From: Candidatus Altimarinota bacterium
GTDB taxonomy: Bacteria; Patescibacteriota; Gracilibacteria; BD1-5; UBA6164
Reading direction: 5' to 3'
Assembly (NCBI GenBank): GCA_026988025.1
Contig: JALSMB010000054.1
Span: 32,070 to 96,069 of the forward strand
Length of the DNA: 64,000 nucleotides
The position numbers were made by a program, and so were the translations under genes. Below the pieces are notes generated by a model. The model saw nothing but the letters and a program-made list of their open reading frames with translations, searched no databases and was not told where the DNA came from. Every line of letters starts with the position of its first letter. Position 1 is the first letter of the stretch. This document shows, in pieces, positions 47,588 through 59,582 of the stretch.

Positions 47588-48181
47588 TTACTCTTTTACA
47601 AATACATAAGTACTATCTAATCTAGAATCAAATTCTCATTTTTTTCTCTTTATTTCAATAATTTTTTCTATAAATTTTTGTCAATTAAATGGTTCTTCTA
47701 AACCTGTATCTGTATTTATCTTTCATACTACTTTATATCAATTTTTCAAAAGCATATAAATATTTGAAACTATTTTTTCACTACTTTTAGATAAAATTTC
47801 ATCTATACTATTCTTAACTCTAAAAATTTCATTTCAAATTCATCTTCATTTAAATTCATCTATTATTTCCATAGCTAAATGTTCTGATGTCTTATAATTT
47901 CAATCTACAAAATCTTCATTTGAGAGTATTCATATAGGATAATATTTTTTTCATTCATAATTTAATTCATTATCTAATAAGTCTTTCAAAACATATTTTT
48001 TATAATCAATATTATTAATACTATCACTATTAACAACTACCAAAATAGTAGATTTTTCTTTTCAAAAAACTACTGTTTTAATATCATCATCACTTGTATC
48101 TAACCAAATACTATCTTTTGTATTTTTATATTTAGTTATTAATTCTTTTGAACCATCTATAACTAATTTTTCTTTATTCAT
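47588..48181 (-). CDS. hypothetical protein with possible GNAT-like motif
   Basis: TSEHLAMEIIDEFKGRGIGNEIFRVKNSIDEI. Confidence 0.65.
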
Positions 48182-48188
48182 TTTTTTA

Positions 48189-49010
48189 TTAAATTTTTTC
48201 TAAAATTAATATAGTATTTTCATTTCTTCATTCTAAACTTATATGTTTTTCTTCTATTTTAAACTCTGTATTAGATAATTTAAATTTTGTAACATCTATA
48301 ATTCAAGCTTCAGTTATATATACTTTTCATCATATTTTTAATAATTTATAAGCTTTCTCTAAAAGAATATATGGATTTACAGGAATTTTTGTAATCGTAT
48401 GATTTATAAAAATATAATCTATAGATTCATCTTCTAAATCTATTTCTTCTCAGGTAATAGGTAAAATATTTATATCTGCTCAATCTAAATTTACTTTATC
48501 TGTTCAATCTAATTTTTCCCATTTTCTAAGTCATGATAATATAAAATTAAACTCCTCATTTAGTTTATAATAATAATCTTGATTTTCTCATTTTTTATAA
48601 GCATCATAATTATGATCATCAAATTTTTTTATCAAACTATAAATTTTATCTTTATTTCTAAAAATTTCTCTTTGTACATCAAAAGAATAAATTGGATCAA
48701 CAATGTTTAATTCTGTTCTTATTCACTCTAATAAAAAAGGTAATTCAGTAAAACCTCATCAAATATCTATTACTTTTTTTCACTCTAAATCTTTAAAATC
48801 AATTCACTGTTTTTTTAGTAAAGTATTTATAGATAGATTTATAGCAGTATTATCTCTAGGCTTATCTTTAATATTTTTAGGATTAACTAGTTCTCAACTT
48901 AATACTTGATCAATATGTTTTTGAGTAAAAGATCAATTTTTATTTTCTAAAACATTTCTTTTTTTCTTTTTATCAAAAATATCTCATAATATTTTTATGC
49001 TATTTGACAT
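48189..49010 (-). CDS. class I SAM-dependent methyltransferase-like protein
   Basis: GKKVIDIGGGFTELPFLLEGIRTELNIVDPIYSFD motif I; DYIFINHTITKIPVNPYILLEKAYKLLKIGGKVYITEAG. Confidence 0.75.
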
Positions 49011-49026
49011 AATATATAAATAATAA

Positions 49027-50580
49027 TTAAAATTTTCAGACTAATTTAGGTAATTTTTTCTTAATAAATCTATTTACTAAATTTTTATACGAACCTCATT
49101 TTGCATTTTTTTCTATTGGTGTAACTGATGAAGCTCAATTTATTTTTGATAACATAAAATTAAGTGATTTTCATTCATCCAATTTTCATAATTTTCATCT
49201 TCTAAGTCATACTTCTGTTACTCAAGATAAAACTGGTCATCTATCCATTAAATTATTTCATCATACCTGCAAAGTAGAACCATAAAATAAATTATCATCT
49301 AAAACTAATTGTAATTTTTTATTTTCTGATTTATTTAATTCTAGATATTCATTTGCATTTGATACTCTTTTTAAATTTCTATTATGATATGCCGACATAG
49401 AAACTAAATTTATATTTAAATTCTCTTCATTTTTATCATAAAATCTAGTCAAAACATATTTCATAAAATATGGCATTTCAATCCCTCAATAAAGCATTCA
49501 ATTAATATCTATATTTTCTATATCATCTGGAATATTTTTAGCAATATTAAATGATGCAAAAATTTGTTTTATAGGATTGTCTTCTTCCCTAATAATTCTA
49601 AGTAAATTTCAAATAAACTTATTATTTGTTTTTGTAATAAATTTTTTAGTTCATTTTATATCTGTTTGCTTTCAGTTTGATTCTTTATTTTCCAAATCAG
49701 AAATAATTGTTTTTTGTAATTCAAAAGAATTTTTAAAAAAATCTTTTAAATAATCAAAAATATTATCATCTAAACTTTCTCAAAAATTTATTTCATTATC
49801 ATTTTCTATCCCTAATAATATATCAGAAAAATTATTAATAGTATTTTCTAATTCACTATTTAAGTTTTTTATATATTCATTACTATCATTTAATTTATTA
49901 TAAACATAATATTTATCAAAATTTCTAGATGCTAAATTTCAAACATGTTTAGCAAGTTTATCTTTATCAGACATAAGAATAATTATATTTTGATAAAAAT
50001 ATAATACATTTTTATAATGTTCTAATAATATTAAAAATACTTCTTTCTCTGACTTATCTAAATCATTAATACTTATTCATTCAAATTCAGATAATGCATT
50101 TCTAATATCTAAAAAATACTGTTTTATATTATTAAAATATATTTCTGGATGTAGGTTATAATTTATAGTTCAATCAGTATCAAATCAATCTAAATTAAAA
50201 TAATATCCATATCAACGAGAATCATATCAATTATCAGTTTCTTTTACAGAATCACTAGAAAAAAAGTTTTTAATACTTTCTTTTCATAATCAATCAACTA
50301 CTATTTTAGAAATACTTAAACCTCAAGAAAAATCTAGTTTTCATAAAAAATCTAGATTATATTTATCTTCTAATAATTTTAATAAATCATTATTTCTTGA
50401 AGAAATTTCTAATCATATGCTTCTAAACATTTCTAAAATTTTTTCTTCAGCATGTAATCAATAATTTTCATGAATAATTTCCTCTATTTTACTTTTGTAT
50501 TCATAATAAATTACATTAACATCATCAGATAAAAACTTTATATTTGTAGAATTTCATTGTATTTTTTCAATGTCTTTCAT
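49027..50580 (-). CDS. large protein with C-terminal phosphoribosyltransferase-like domain
   Basis: NINGMLYGGIEMPYFMKYVLTRFYDK...LNINLVSMSAYHNR...KLQLVLDDNLFYGSTLQVGG (PRPP-binding-type motif). Confidence 0.68.
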
Positions 50581-50691
50581 TTTATTTTTGTTTTTATATT
50601 TATTATCTTAATTTTATCATTTTTTAAGAAATAAATCAAAAACGAACAAATAAAAAAGGTATTATATTTAAATAATACCTTTTTTCATATT

Positions 50692-52830
50692 TTATAATCC
50701 TTTCATACTTAATTGAATCTTCCCTGTTTTTTCATCTATACCTGTAACTTTTACTTTTACAGATTGTCATACTTCAACAAATTCTTTTGGATCAGATACA
50801 AATTTATCAGCTATTTGAGAAACATGTACTAAACCATCATTTTTCATACCAATATCTACAAAAGCTCAAAAAGCAACTACATTTCTAATAACACCATCAA
50901 CTACATCTCATTCCTTGATTTCAACACTTCATTTTTTAATAGCTTTTTTATGAGTAGAATTAACTCTTTTTTCTTCTCATATACTTTCATATGAAGAAAC
51001 TATAAATTCCAAAGTAGAAACAGCTACATCAGGATATATTTCAGTTAAGGCTTCTTTATTTTCATTAAAATCAGATGGTCAAATATCATTTTCTAACATA
51101 TATTTAGTTAACTCATATTGATCTGGATGAATATCTGTATTATCTAATTTTTCATCACTTTCAGGTACTCTTAGAAATCAAATAGCTAATTCATAAATCT
51201 TATCTGATAATTGTTTTTTTAAATGAACTCTAGATTTATATGGTCTATCATTATATATTTTTTTTGCAGTTCTTTTATCTATACCAGAAATATGATTTAA
51301 TACATAACTTGAAGCAGTATTTACATTTATTCATACTTCATTTACTACATCTTCGACTACATTACCAAGTTTTTCTTCTAATTTTTTTTCTGGCATATCA
51401 TGTTGATACATACCTACTCATATACTTCAAACTGGAACTTTTACTAGTTCAGATAATGGATCAATAAATCTTCTACCAATAGAAACAGTTCATCTATCAA
51501 GAGAATCTAAATCTGGAAATTCTTCTTTTGCTATTTTACTAGCTGAATAAACAGAAGCTCCAGATTCATTTACTATAAATATTTCTATATCTGAAAAACT
51601 CTGAATCATTTCAACTGTTTCATTTACTCAGGTACCATTTCAAACTATAATAACACCAGGTTTATCTTTAGTTATAATTGTCTTTAATTTTGAAATACTT
51701 AAATCTTTTTGGTGTAAAAATATTTTATCAAATTTTAATGGATTTCATAATTCATCTAATACAGCCATTTTACAACCTGCTTTAAATCCTGGATCAATAG
51801 CTAATATTTTTTTACCATACTCTGCTTTTGTCATAAGTAATGATGAAAGATTTTGTTTAAAAGTATCTATAGCATCATCTTCTCATATTTCAGATAATAT
51901 TCATCTTAATTCAGTTTCTACAGATTTAAATAATGTATCATAACCTTCTTTGAAAGCTTTTTCTAAAATATCAATAAAAGGAACTCTTATATTTAGTAAT
52001 CTAGCATAATGAAAAGCTAAACCCTCATATGTTTTTTCTGATTTTTCTAACTTTATAGATAATATTTTTAAATTTTCTCATCTATTTAATGCTAAAATCT
52101 GATAAGGTTTTAAATATGATATTCTTTGATTGAAATCAGAATATATATCAAATTTAGAAATTTGACCTTTATCTTTATCATTTAATTTATCTAATGCTTT
52201 TTCAGTTTTTACTTTTGAAATAATATTACCGTATTTTTGTAAAGTTTCTATTAAATCAGCTCTTAAATCTGCATTTGCTGAAATTTCTGCTGCAATAATA
52301 AATATACAACCTTCTAATATTTCTTCCTCACTATATTTAGATAATAATTCATCAGGAATATTAAAATCTTTATTTAATTTAATCATATCAGCAACAACTT
52401 GAAATCCTTTTTCAATAGCTATCATTGCCTTAGTTTTTTTCTTACTCTTATATGGCTTATATATTTCTTCTACTTCCTTCAAAGTTTTAGCTTTTAATAT
52501 ATTAGCCATTAACTCATCAGTCATTTTTCACATTGACTCTATTCAATTTACAGCTGTTTGTTTGGCTTTATGAAGTTTTTCAGTTTTATCTCTAAGTTCT
52601 ATAATATCTCTAATATTATCTTCATCTAAATTCCCTGTTCTCTCCTTTCTATATCTAGCTATAAAAGGTACAGTAGCTCATTCTGCTATAAGATCTAAAA
52701 CAACTTCTACTTGAAAAGTTTTAAAATTTAATCATTTAGACACAACTTCAATATAGTTTGGTAATTCTAAAATAGTTCATTCAAATTCATCTTCATTAGA
52801 AATTTCTTCTAAAATATTTTCTTCAGCCAT
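50692..52830 (-). CDS. tex: Tex family RNA-binding (S1) transcription accessory protein
   Basis: [25 protein letters not shown]...[19 protein letters not shown]...[25 protein letters not shown]...C-terminal S1 domain. Confidence 0.95.
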
Positions 52831-52892
52831 TATTTTTAGTTAAATATATATTATATTTATAATATATATTTAGATTTTTTTGCAAATTTAAA

Positions 52893-52918
52893 ACCGAGCA
52901 GTAGCTCGGTTTTTTAGT
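52893..52918 (-). terminator. intrinsic terminator, GC-rich stem
   Basis: aaccgagcagtagctcggttttttag. Confidence 0.85.
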
Positions 52919-53105
52919 TCTGGTTTTTTAAAACTCTTCCTCTTTTCTCAGAAAAAATTTTTCTATAAAATAAAACTTTTGAGTTCCATTTATTAGAAAA
53001 GATAAGTTTTTTACCACCTTTTTTGTTATTAAAATTTATATCACCATACATATAGTTTGGCAATCTAACATAATTAACACTTAAAACACTAATATGTTTC
53101 AACAT
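52914..53105 (-). CDS. small basic hypothetical protein (63 aa)
   Basis: ORF with AAAGGAGAT SD before ATG; no TGA codons; followed by terminator. Confidence 0.7.
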   Translation of the reverse strand: MLKHISVLSVNYVRLPNYMYGDINFNNKKGGKKLIFSNKWNSKVLFYRKIFSEKRGRVLKNQN

Positions 53106-53145
53106 TTTATCTCCTTTTATTTGGTTTTTGTTTTTAAGCTAAAAA

Positions 53146-53622
53146 TTAGTATATATTTTCATAATTTAATACTCCATATAAACGAATTTGCCCCTGACAT
53201 ATATTTTTAAATTTTTCATATGTTTTAGGAGTAATTTGGATAATGTTAGTATATTTTTTATGAAAAGCATTATGGCATTTTAAACATAGACAAACTCCAT
53301 TGTCATATTGATATGCTAATGATTTATGTAATGTTTTTGACCATAAATGATGAGCAGATAATTTTTCAGTTTCTCCACAAACATCACACTTGCCAACTTT
53401 TTTCACTTCCTGAGCCCAGTTATAAAGCTTTCGTTCATCAAAATGATATATATCTTGCAATAAAAAATAATTTTCTTTTAAATTAATCACTACTTTTGAT
53501 ATATTATTTATCTTCTCTAATCTCCTATCTTTTCTATCAGATTCAAGAGTAGAAAGTAATAAATTCAAGTTTTTAAACAAATTTTTTGCCTTATTTAATT
53601 GTATTATTTTTCTATTATTCAA
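53146..53622 (-). CDS. HNH-endonuclease-like zinc protein
   Basis: KCDVCGETEKLSAHHLWSKTLHKSLAYQYDNGVCLCLKCHNAFHKKY; AAAGGAGGG SD, TTG start; no TGA codons. Confidence 0.82.
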   Translation of the reverse strand: MNNRKIIQLNKAKNLFKNLNLLLSTLESDRKDRRLEKINNISKVVINLKENYFLLQDIYHFDERKLYNWAQEVKKVGKCDVCGETEKLSAHHLWSKTLHKSLAYQYDNGVCLCLKCHNAFHKKYTNIIQITPKTYEKFKNICQGQIRLYGVLNYENIY

Positions 53623-53713
53623 AACTTTCCCTCCTTTTCTAATAAGTTTTCTAATAAGCTTATATAATATATATAAATATATAAAATAGTCAATAGTCTT
53701 TTCTCTATGTTTA

Positions 53714-54040
53714 TTATTTTTCTATATCATAATAATAAATAAGTAAAAATTTTATTAAAATTTTATCTATATCATTTATATTTTCTATATCTTGAACCAT
53801 CTCTAAAGCCTGACTACTGCTTATTCAATCATAATCTAATGCTGAAATAATAGGTCATAATTCATCAAAATATTTTTTATTTAATTCAATAACTTCTTCA
53901 TATGTAAATCCTTCTCACTGAAGTTTATTTAACATTTTCAAAGTAAATAAATCTTCTTTTGTTTGCTCATTATTAACAATAGGTTTAACTATATCTAATT
54001 GCTCATCTATTCAATTTCTATATATAAATTTTTCTCACAT
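53714..54040 (-). CDS. hypothetical protein (108 aa)
   Basis: MGEKFIYRNGIDEQLDIVKPIVNNEQTKEDLFTLKML...; code-25 ORF. Confidence 0.65.
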
Positions 54041-54053
54041 AATTTTTAAATTA

Positions 54054-55214
54054 TTAATCAGAAGTAATAATAATTACTCTATTTATTTCTAAATCAATTT
54101 CTACAGTCTTTCAAAATTTATAAGAAAGTTCCGAATTAATCTTATCTAGTATTGAAATTAAATTTGTATGTTCAGGAATTTTTATAATAGCATCAACAAT
54201 TATCTTATCCTCTTTAATGCTTCTAATATCAATATTTGAAATATTAAAATTTTGTGTTTCTAATCATATTTCATATGTTAAAATTCATCTAATCTCATCA
54301 GAAATTTTATTTTCATTTCTAATAGTAATAAACGTAGACACAAGAGGTATCAATATTATGATAATAGATATAACAACGAATGTTAATCTTTTAAACATAT
54401 ATTTTTGTTGTTTTTCTATATGTGGAGTAAATCAATATAACCAAAAGAAAATTGTACTAACTATAATAATAGCAACTAAATTGGTAAGAAATAACATCAT
54501 TGCTCAAATAGCTAAATCAAAATTTAAAACAGCTAAAGCAATTCAAACAACTACCAAAGGTGGCATTAATGAAGCAGCCATTGCAACTCATGCAATAGAT
54601 TCTCAAAGTCTAGTAAATCTAAGTGACATAACAGCAACCATTGCAGAAAATATAGCAATAAAAAAATCTATTACATTTGGTGAACTACGTGCAATTATTT
54701 CTTGTGTAGCAATATTTACTCATGCTATATATGAAACTAAAGCTCACATCAAAATTGAAAGTACAATAGAATAAAATAGAACTTTAAAAGCTATAGCAAA
54801 AAACTTTTGTGTTCACCTAGCAATAGCAAAAGCAACTCAATTTATTGGTCTAAGTAATGGTGCAATAAGCATAGCTCATATAACAACCGCAACTGAATTT
54901 TGTAATAATCAAAGTGCAGCTATTAGACTAGATAATATAATCTCAATCCAATATAATTTATCTCAAAGAGAATCACTTTTAACCTTTAGTGCAATCAATT
55001 CTTTTTGATCATTTTCCATTGATAAAAATTCTATTTTATCAAAAAAATTAGCAACTTTTTCTTCTTTAGTTAACTCATTTTTAATTCATGTATCCTTTTT
55101 TTCAGCTTCTTCTTTTTTTAGAATTTCTTTTACTTCTTGTTTAATTTCTTTCTTCTCAGCTTTTGTTAACTCTTCTTTTTTTATAGGAATATCTTTTAAT
55201 TCATTTTCAGCCAT
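54054..55214 (-). CDS. DUF389-like multi-TM membrane protein
   Basis: LYGIEIILSSLIAALGLLQNSVAVVIGAMLIAPLLRPINGVAFAIARG...GVAMAASLMPPLVVVGIAL. Confidence 0.83.
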
Positions 55215-55361
55215 TAAACTTATTATAAGCAATATATTAATACTATAATATCATATAAATAAATATAAAACAAAAATTAAGCAAGCTAAAATTTTTGCAT
55301 TATATATCAAAATGTATTAGAATATATAAGTTAATAATGTTTATATTTATAAAAATAAAAA

Positions 55362-56450
55362 ATGGCTACAAAAACAAAACAGTTAGAAAAACAAGAAAAT
55401 AAAAAAGTAATACTATCTGCTGCTGATACACAAGAAATTGAACAAACTTTTTCTGAAGCTTCTGATTTTAGAAGTATTTGAGAAAAAATAACTGCACCTT
55501 TAGATGATATTATTTCACAAACTGCAAAAGTTATAGATGCTGATCCTATAATGAATGTAAGTAAAGAACTTAAAGAAATGAATGGTAGTGTTCAAGAAGT
55601 TTATAAAGATATCATTGATAATGATGGTACTTTTATGAAAATAATGAAATCTATCCCTTTAATTGGAAATATTGCAACAGCTGTTGATTCTAAAATAGAT
55701 GAAGCTAAATTTAATATGAAAGGATTAGAATGAAAAATAAATATTATTTTTTCAGGTTTTGATCAATCATATAAATCAATTAATACATCAATTGATATGC
55801 AAAAAAATTTTGTTGATGGTATAGATGCAAATCTTGATAAAGTAGTAGCATATAAAGACTATATTGAAACTAAAATTGAAGAATTCAAAAAAAGACTTGA
55901 AGAAACTACAGATGAAGATGAAAAAATGAAACTTGGTATGTTTATTTCAAATGTAGAATATTTTCAATCTAATCTAATTGTACTTATTGGTAATCTAGAT
56001 ATGGCTAGAAAAAGATTATTAATGAGACTTGATTCAGCAAGTAAATTATCACTTGCTATGAATTCAAGTAGACCAATTTTTAAAACTCTACTTTCAACTG
56101 CATTAATTGAAACTTCTAGTCAAAAAGCACTTGATGCATCTATGGCTGCAATGAATGTAATGGGTTCTACAATTGATAAAATGTCATCTGAACTTACAGA
56201 TAAAGCTATTGAATCATCTAAAAAAGCTGAAGAAATGGCAGCTAAACCAGTACTATCTTCTACTATATTTATAGAAAATGTTACTAAACTTAAAAATCAC
56301 TTTGAAGAAATTGATAATTATAGAAAACAAATAAAAATAGAAGCTAAAGCTGAACAAAAATTATTTGAAGAAGCTAAAGTAAAATTAGAAAATATCAAAG
56401 TTATGTCTAAAGAACAAAATGAAGAATTAGCTAAAGAATTAAATAAATAA
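55362..56450 (+). CDS. TelA-like (toxic anion resistance family) protein
   Basis: FRSIGEKITAPLDDIISQTAKVIDADPIMNVSKELKEMNGSVQEVY...QKNFVDGIDANLDKVVAYKDYIETKIEEF...STALIETSSQKALDASMAAMNVM. Confidence 0.85.
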
Positions 56451-56451
56451 T

Positions 56452-57684
56452 ATGCTTACTAAAACAAAAAAAATACAAGAAAAAAATAATGATTTGAAAA
56501 CAAATCATTATTTTTCTATTCCTGAAAAAATACAAGAAAAAATAAGTGAAAGATGATTTGCTTTATATAATTGGATTTGAGAACAAGATGTAAAACAAAG
56601 TATAGAAAGAGATTTTTTAAAACTTTTAAATAATCTATGAGTAGCATGAGCATTAATATTAATAATACCAACTGTTATATTATTATATATGAAAAGTCCT
56701 TTTGCTTATGCCTTTTTCTGATGAATTTTATTAATAATAAATCTATTATTTTTTATATATCTTACATTTATAGCCATAAAAAGATCTTCAATTCTTAGAA
56801 AAAATTCTCATATATTAATAACCGATACAGCAGTATCAATAAATTGAAAAATAAAAAATATAAAAGAAAATAAAATTTATTCTAATGAAAATTTAAGTAA
56901 AATATCAAATCTGTTTGAAGAACCATTATTTTCAGAATCAAATATACATAAATCTAAAAAATGATTTACAAAAGAAGTTATGAATAAATTAACTTCGTGA
57001 TATTGAAAAATATTTAAAATGTGATCATGAAGAAGTAGAAATTCATGACAATTAATATTATTATTAGTAGCATTATATACAGCATATGTTGTTTCGTTAT
57101 GATTAATTTATTTTGTATGAATTATTTTTATATGGATTTTTTGAAATATATTAAGCTATATTAATAAACAAATTTTAATAACAACTGGTCATGAAATAAC
57201 TACTATAAACAATTATTTTGAAAAAATAGAAAAAAATTCAAATAATTTAGTAAAAGAAAAAAATGAATTAACTACACTTTTAAATCAAGCTAGTGATAAT
57301 AATTGGAAAGATAGTTTATTGATAAAAATTAATAATTGAATAAAAAAAATAAATAAAAATGCATCAAATGCTGTTGATTCTAGTTTAAATTTAAAAGACG
57401 TAATTAATAAATCTAAATATAAAAAAATGTTTAATTTTAGTATTTATAATTCATGGATTAAAAAACAAATATACATTCCCCTATCTGAAATACTAAAATT
57501 ACTAGAAAAAAATTTAAATTCTTTAAAATTAAATTTAGAAAATATAGAAAAAGAAATTTTAAAAACAACTGATGAATCATTTAAATGACCATTAGTCGCA
57601 AGTAAAACAAGAACTCAAATACAAATACAAAATCTAGAGAAACATATTTTATGAATAAAACATTATATAGATAAATTGAAATAA
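56452..57684 (+). CDS. multi-TM membrane protein with coiled-coil C-terminal half
   Basis: Code-25 ORF; GVAGALILIIPTVILLYM and LILLLVALYTAYVVSLGLIYFVGIIFIWIFG segments. Confidence 0.75.
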
Positions 57685-57687
57685 TAT

Positions 57688-58296
57688 ATGGATAAAAATA
57701 AAATAAAAATTATAAAACTTTCTGAAAATAAAATACTATCTTTTATAAGTTTTTTAGTATTAAAATTTGCTTCTTATTCATTTTTTACTCCTTTTATATT
57801 TTTATTATGAGTTGATCTAATATTTTTATTATTAATTATTCAAACAAGCTGAGTAATAGACATAAAAAGTTTCTTTGAATCATTATGAAATTTTTTATAT
57901 AATATATTTTGAGAAAGATTAAATGAATGGACACAAGATATTAATACAACTAAACATTACGATGAAAATGATTTAAAAAATTTTATTTGGAATATTTTAT
58001 TTTATATATCTATAATATTTTGAATGATTAATTATATATTTAATAAAATTTTTAAAAAAGATATAAAAATTAATATACTAAAAATAATCAAATATATAAT
58101 AATTTTTTCTTACTTTATATATATCTCTTTTTTCTATTTTATTCCCCACGACTTTTCAATTTTTTGAATAATAATATGATTAATACCATTATTATTATAC
58201 GTATATTTTTCTTCATTTATAGCTATAAAATTTAATAAGTGGGCAAACATAATATTTAATTGAACTTTTAATAATAATACTTCTTTAAATAAATAA
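57688..58296 (+). CDS. multi-TM membrane protein
   Basis: Code-25 ORF with about five hydrophobic segments. Confidence 0.72.
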
Positions 58297-58298
58297 AC

Positions 58299-59564
58299 AT
58301 GACTAAACAAACATGATTTGATGCTTTCTTTGATGCAGTAACTTCATCTAAAGAACTAAAAAATATAGTAGAAAAAGATTGGGCTTGAGATTTTAAAAAA
58401 AATCTTACTGATATGGAAAAAGAAATTAAAAAAGCTTCTGAAATAACAAGCTCTTTTAAAGATACTTTTTCTACTCCTGAAGCGATCGAAGCATGAAAAA
58501 ATTATACTCCAAGTAATAAACCATATATAAATAAAACAGCTGATGAACAAGATGAAAAACCTAATCCAATAAATATAAAATATTTTGAAAATAAAAATCC
58601 CAAAACTTTTGGTTTTGCTTGAGTAGCTTGAATGGATGAATTAAAAGAAAACTTAAGAGAAAATTTCATTAAACCTCTTAAGTTTAAATTTTTAGTTGAA
58701 AAACTTGAAAAAGAAAAATGAGAAACTAGTGAAAAAGAAGCAATGTATAAGCAAATACATGAAGCTTATAAAAAGTTTAATGTAAGTATTCCAACTGGTA
58801 TGTTATTTTATGGTCCTCCTGGAACTGGTAAAACATTTATTACAAAAAAATTAGCTCAAGAACTATGAGCAGGACTTATTAAAAAATCAGTTTGAGAATT
58901 TGGTTCTAGTTATATACATGCTACAAGTAAAAATATTAGAGATTTCTTTACACAAGCTAAAGAAGCATCTGAAAAATGACCTATAATATTATTTTTAGAT
59001 GAAATTGATTCTCTAGTTTCAAAAAGATGACAAAATGTAGATTGAAATAAAGCTGAAGAGGTATCACAATTTTTACAAGAATTCAATGCTTTAGATGAGG
59101 CTCCAAACCTGATAGTTATAGCTGCAACGAATAGACCTGACCATTTAGATAGTGCTATACTAAGATCTGGAAGACTTGATAAAAAAATATATTTATGACC
59201 ACCTGATTTTCAAGCTAGAAAAGAACTATTTCAGATATTTATAGAAAAAGAAAATAAACCACATCAAAAATTAGATTATGATAAATTAGCCAAATTAACT
59301 GACTGATATGTAGCTGCAGATTTAGAAGCAATAAGTGATGAAGTTTCTCGTGATGCTAGCCAATCAATTTTAGACTTAGCTAATAATATAGATAGTCTAG
59401 ATCCAAAAACTTTAAAAGAAAAGTTAAAAAATAGTGTTATTACTATGGAACTTTTAGAAAAAGCTATTTCTGAAACTACTCCCTCTACTAAATTTGTAGA
59501 TATGAGTATATTTGATGAGTGGATAGAAGAAGATAAAAAAGAACAAAAAAATATCAGAGTTTAA
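58299..59564 (+). CDS. AAA ATPase (FtsH/VPS4-like ATPase module)
   Basis: [22 protein letters not shown]...[26 protein letters not shown]...[17 protein letters not shown]...[31 protein letters not shown]; no M41 protease domain. Confidence 0.93.
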
Positions 59565-59580
59565 ACTCTGATATTTTTTT
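59551..59580 (+). terminator. intrinsic terminator
   Basis: atatcagagtttaaactctgatattttttt. Confidence 0.85.
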
Positions 59581-59582
59581 GT

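Noticed and set aside
54217-54774. 185-aa plus ORF
   Set aside because: Antisense to the DUF389-like gene
55362-56450. Tellurite resistance operon
   Set aside because: TelA family is broad; no other ter genes (terC/terD/terZ) recognised nearby
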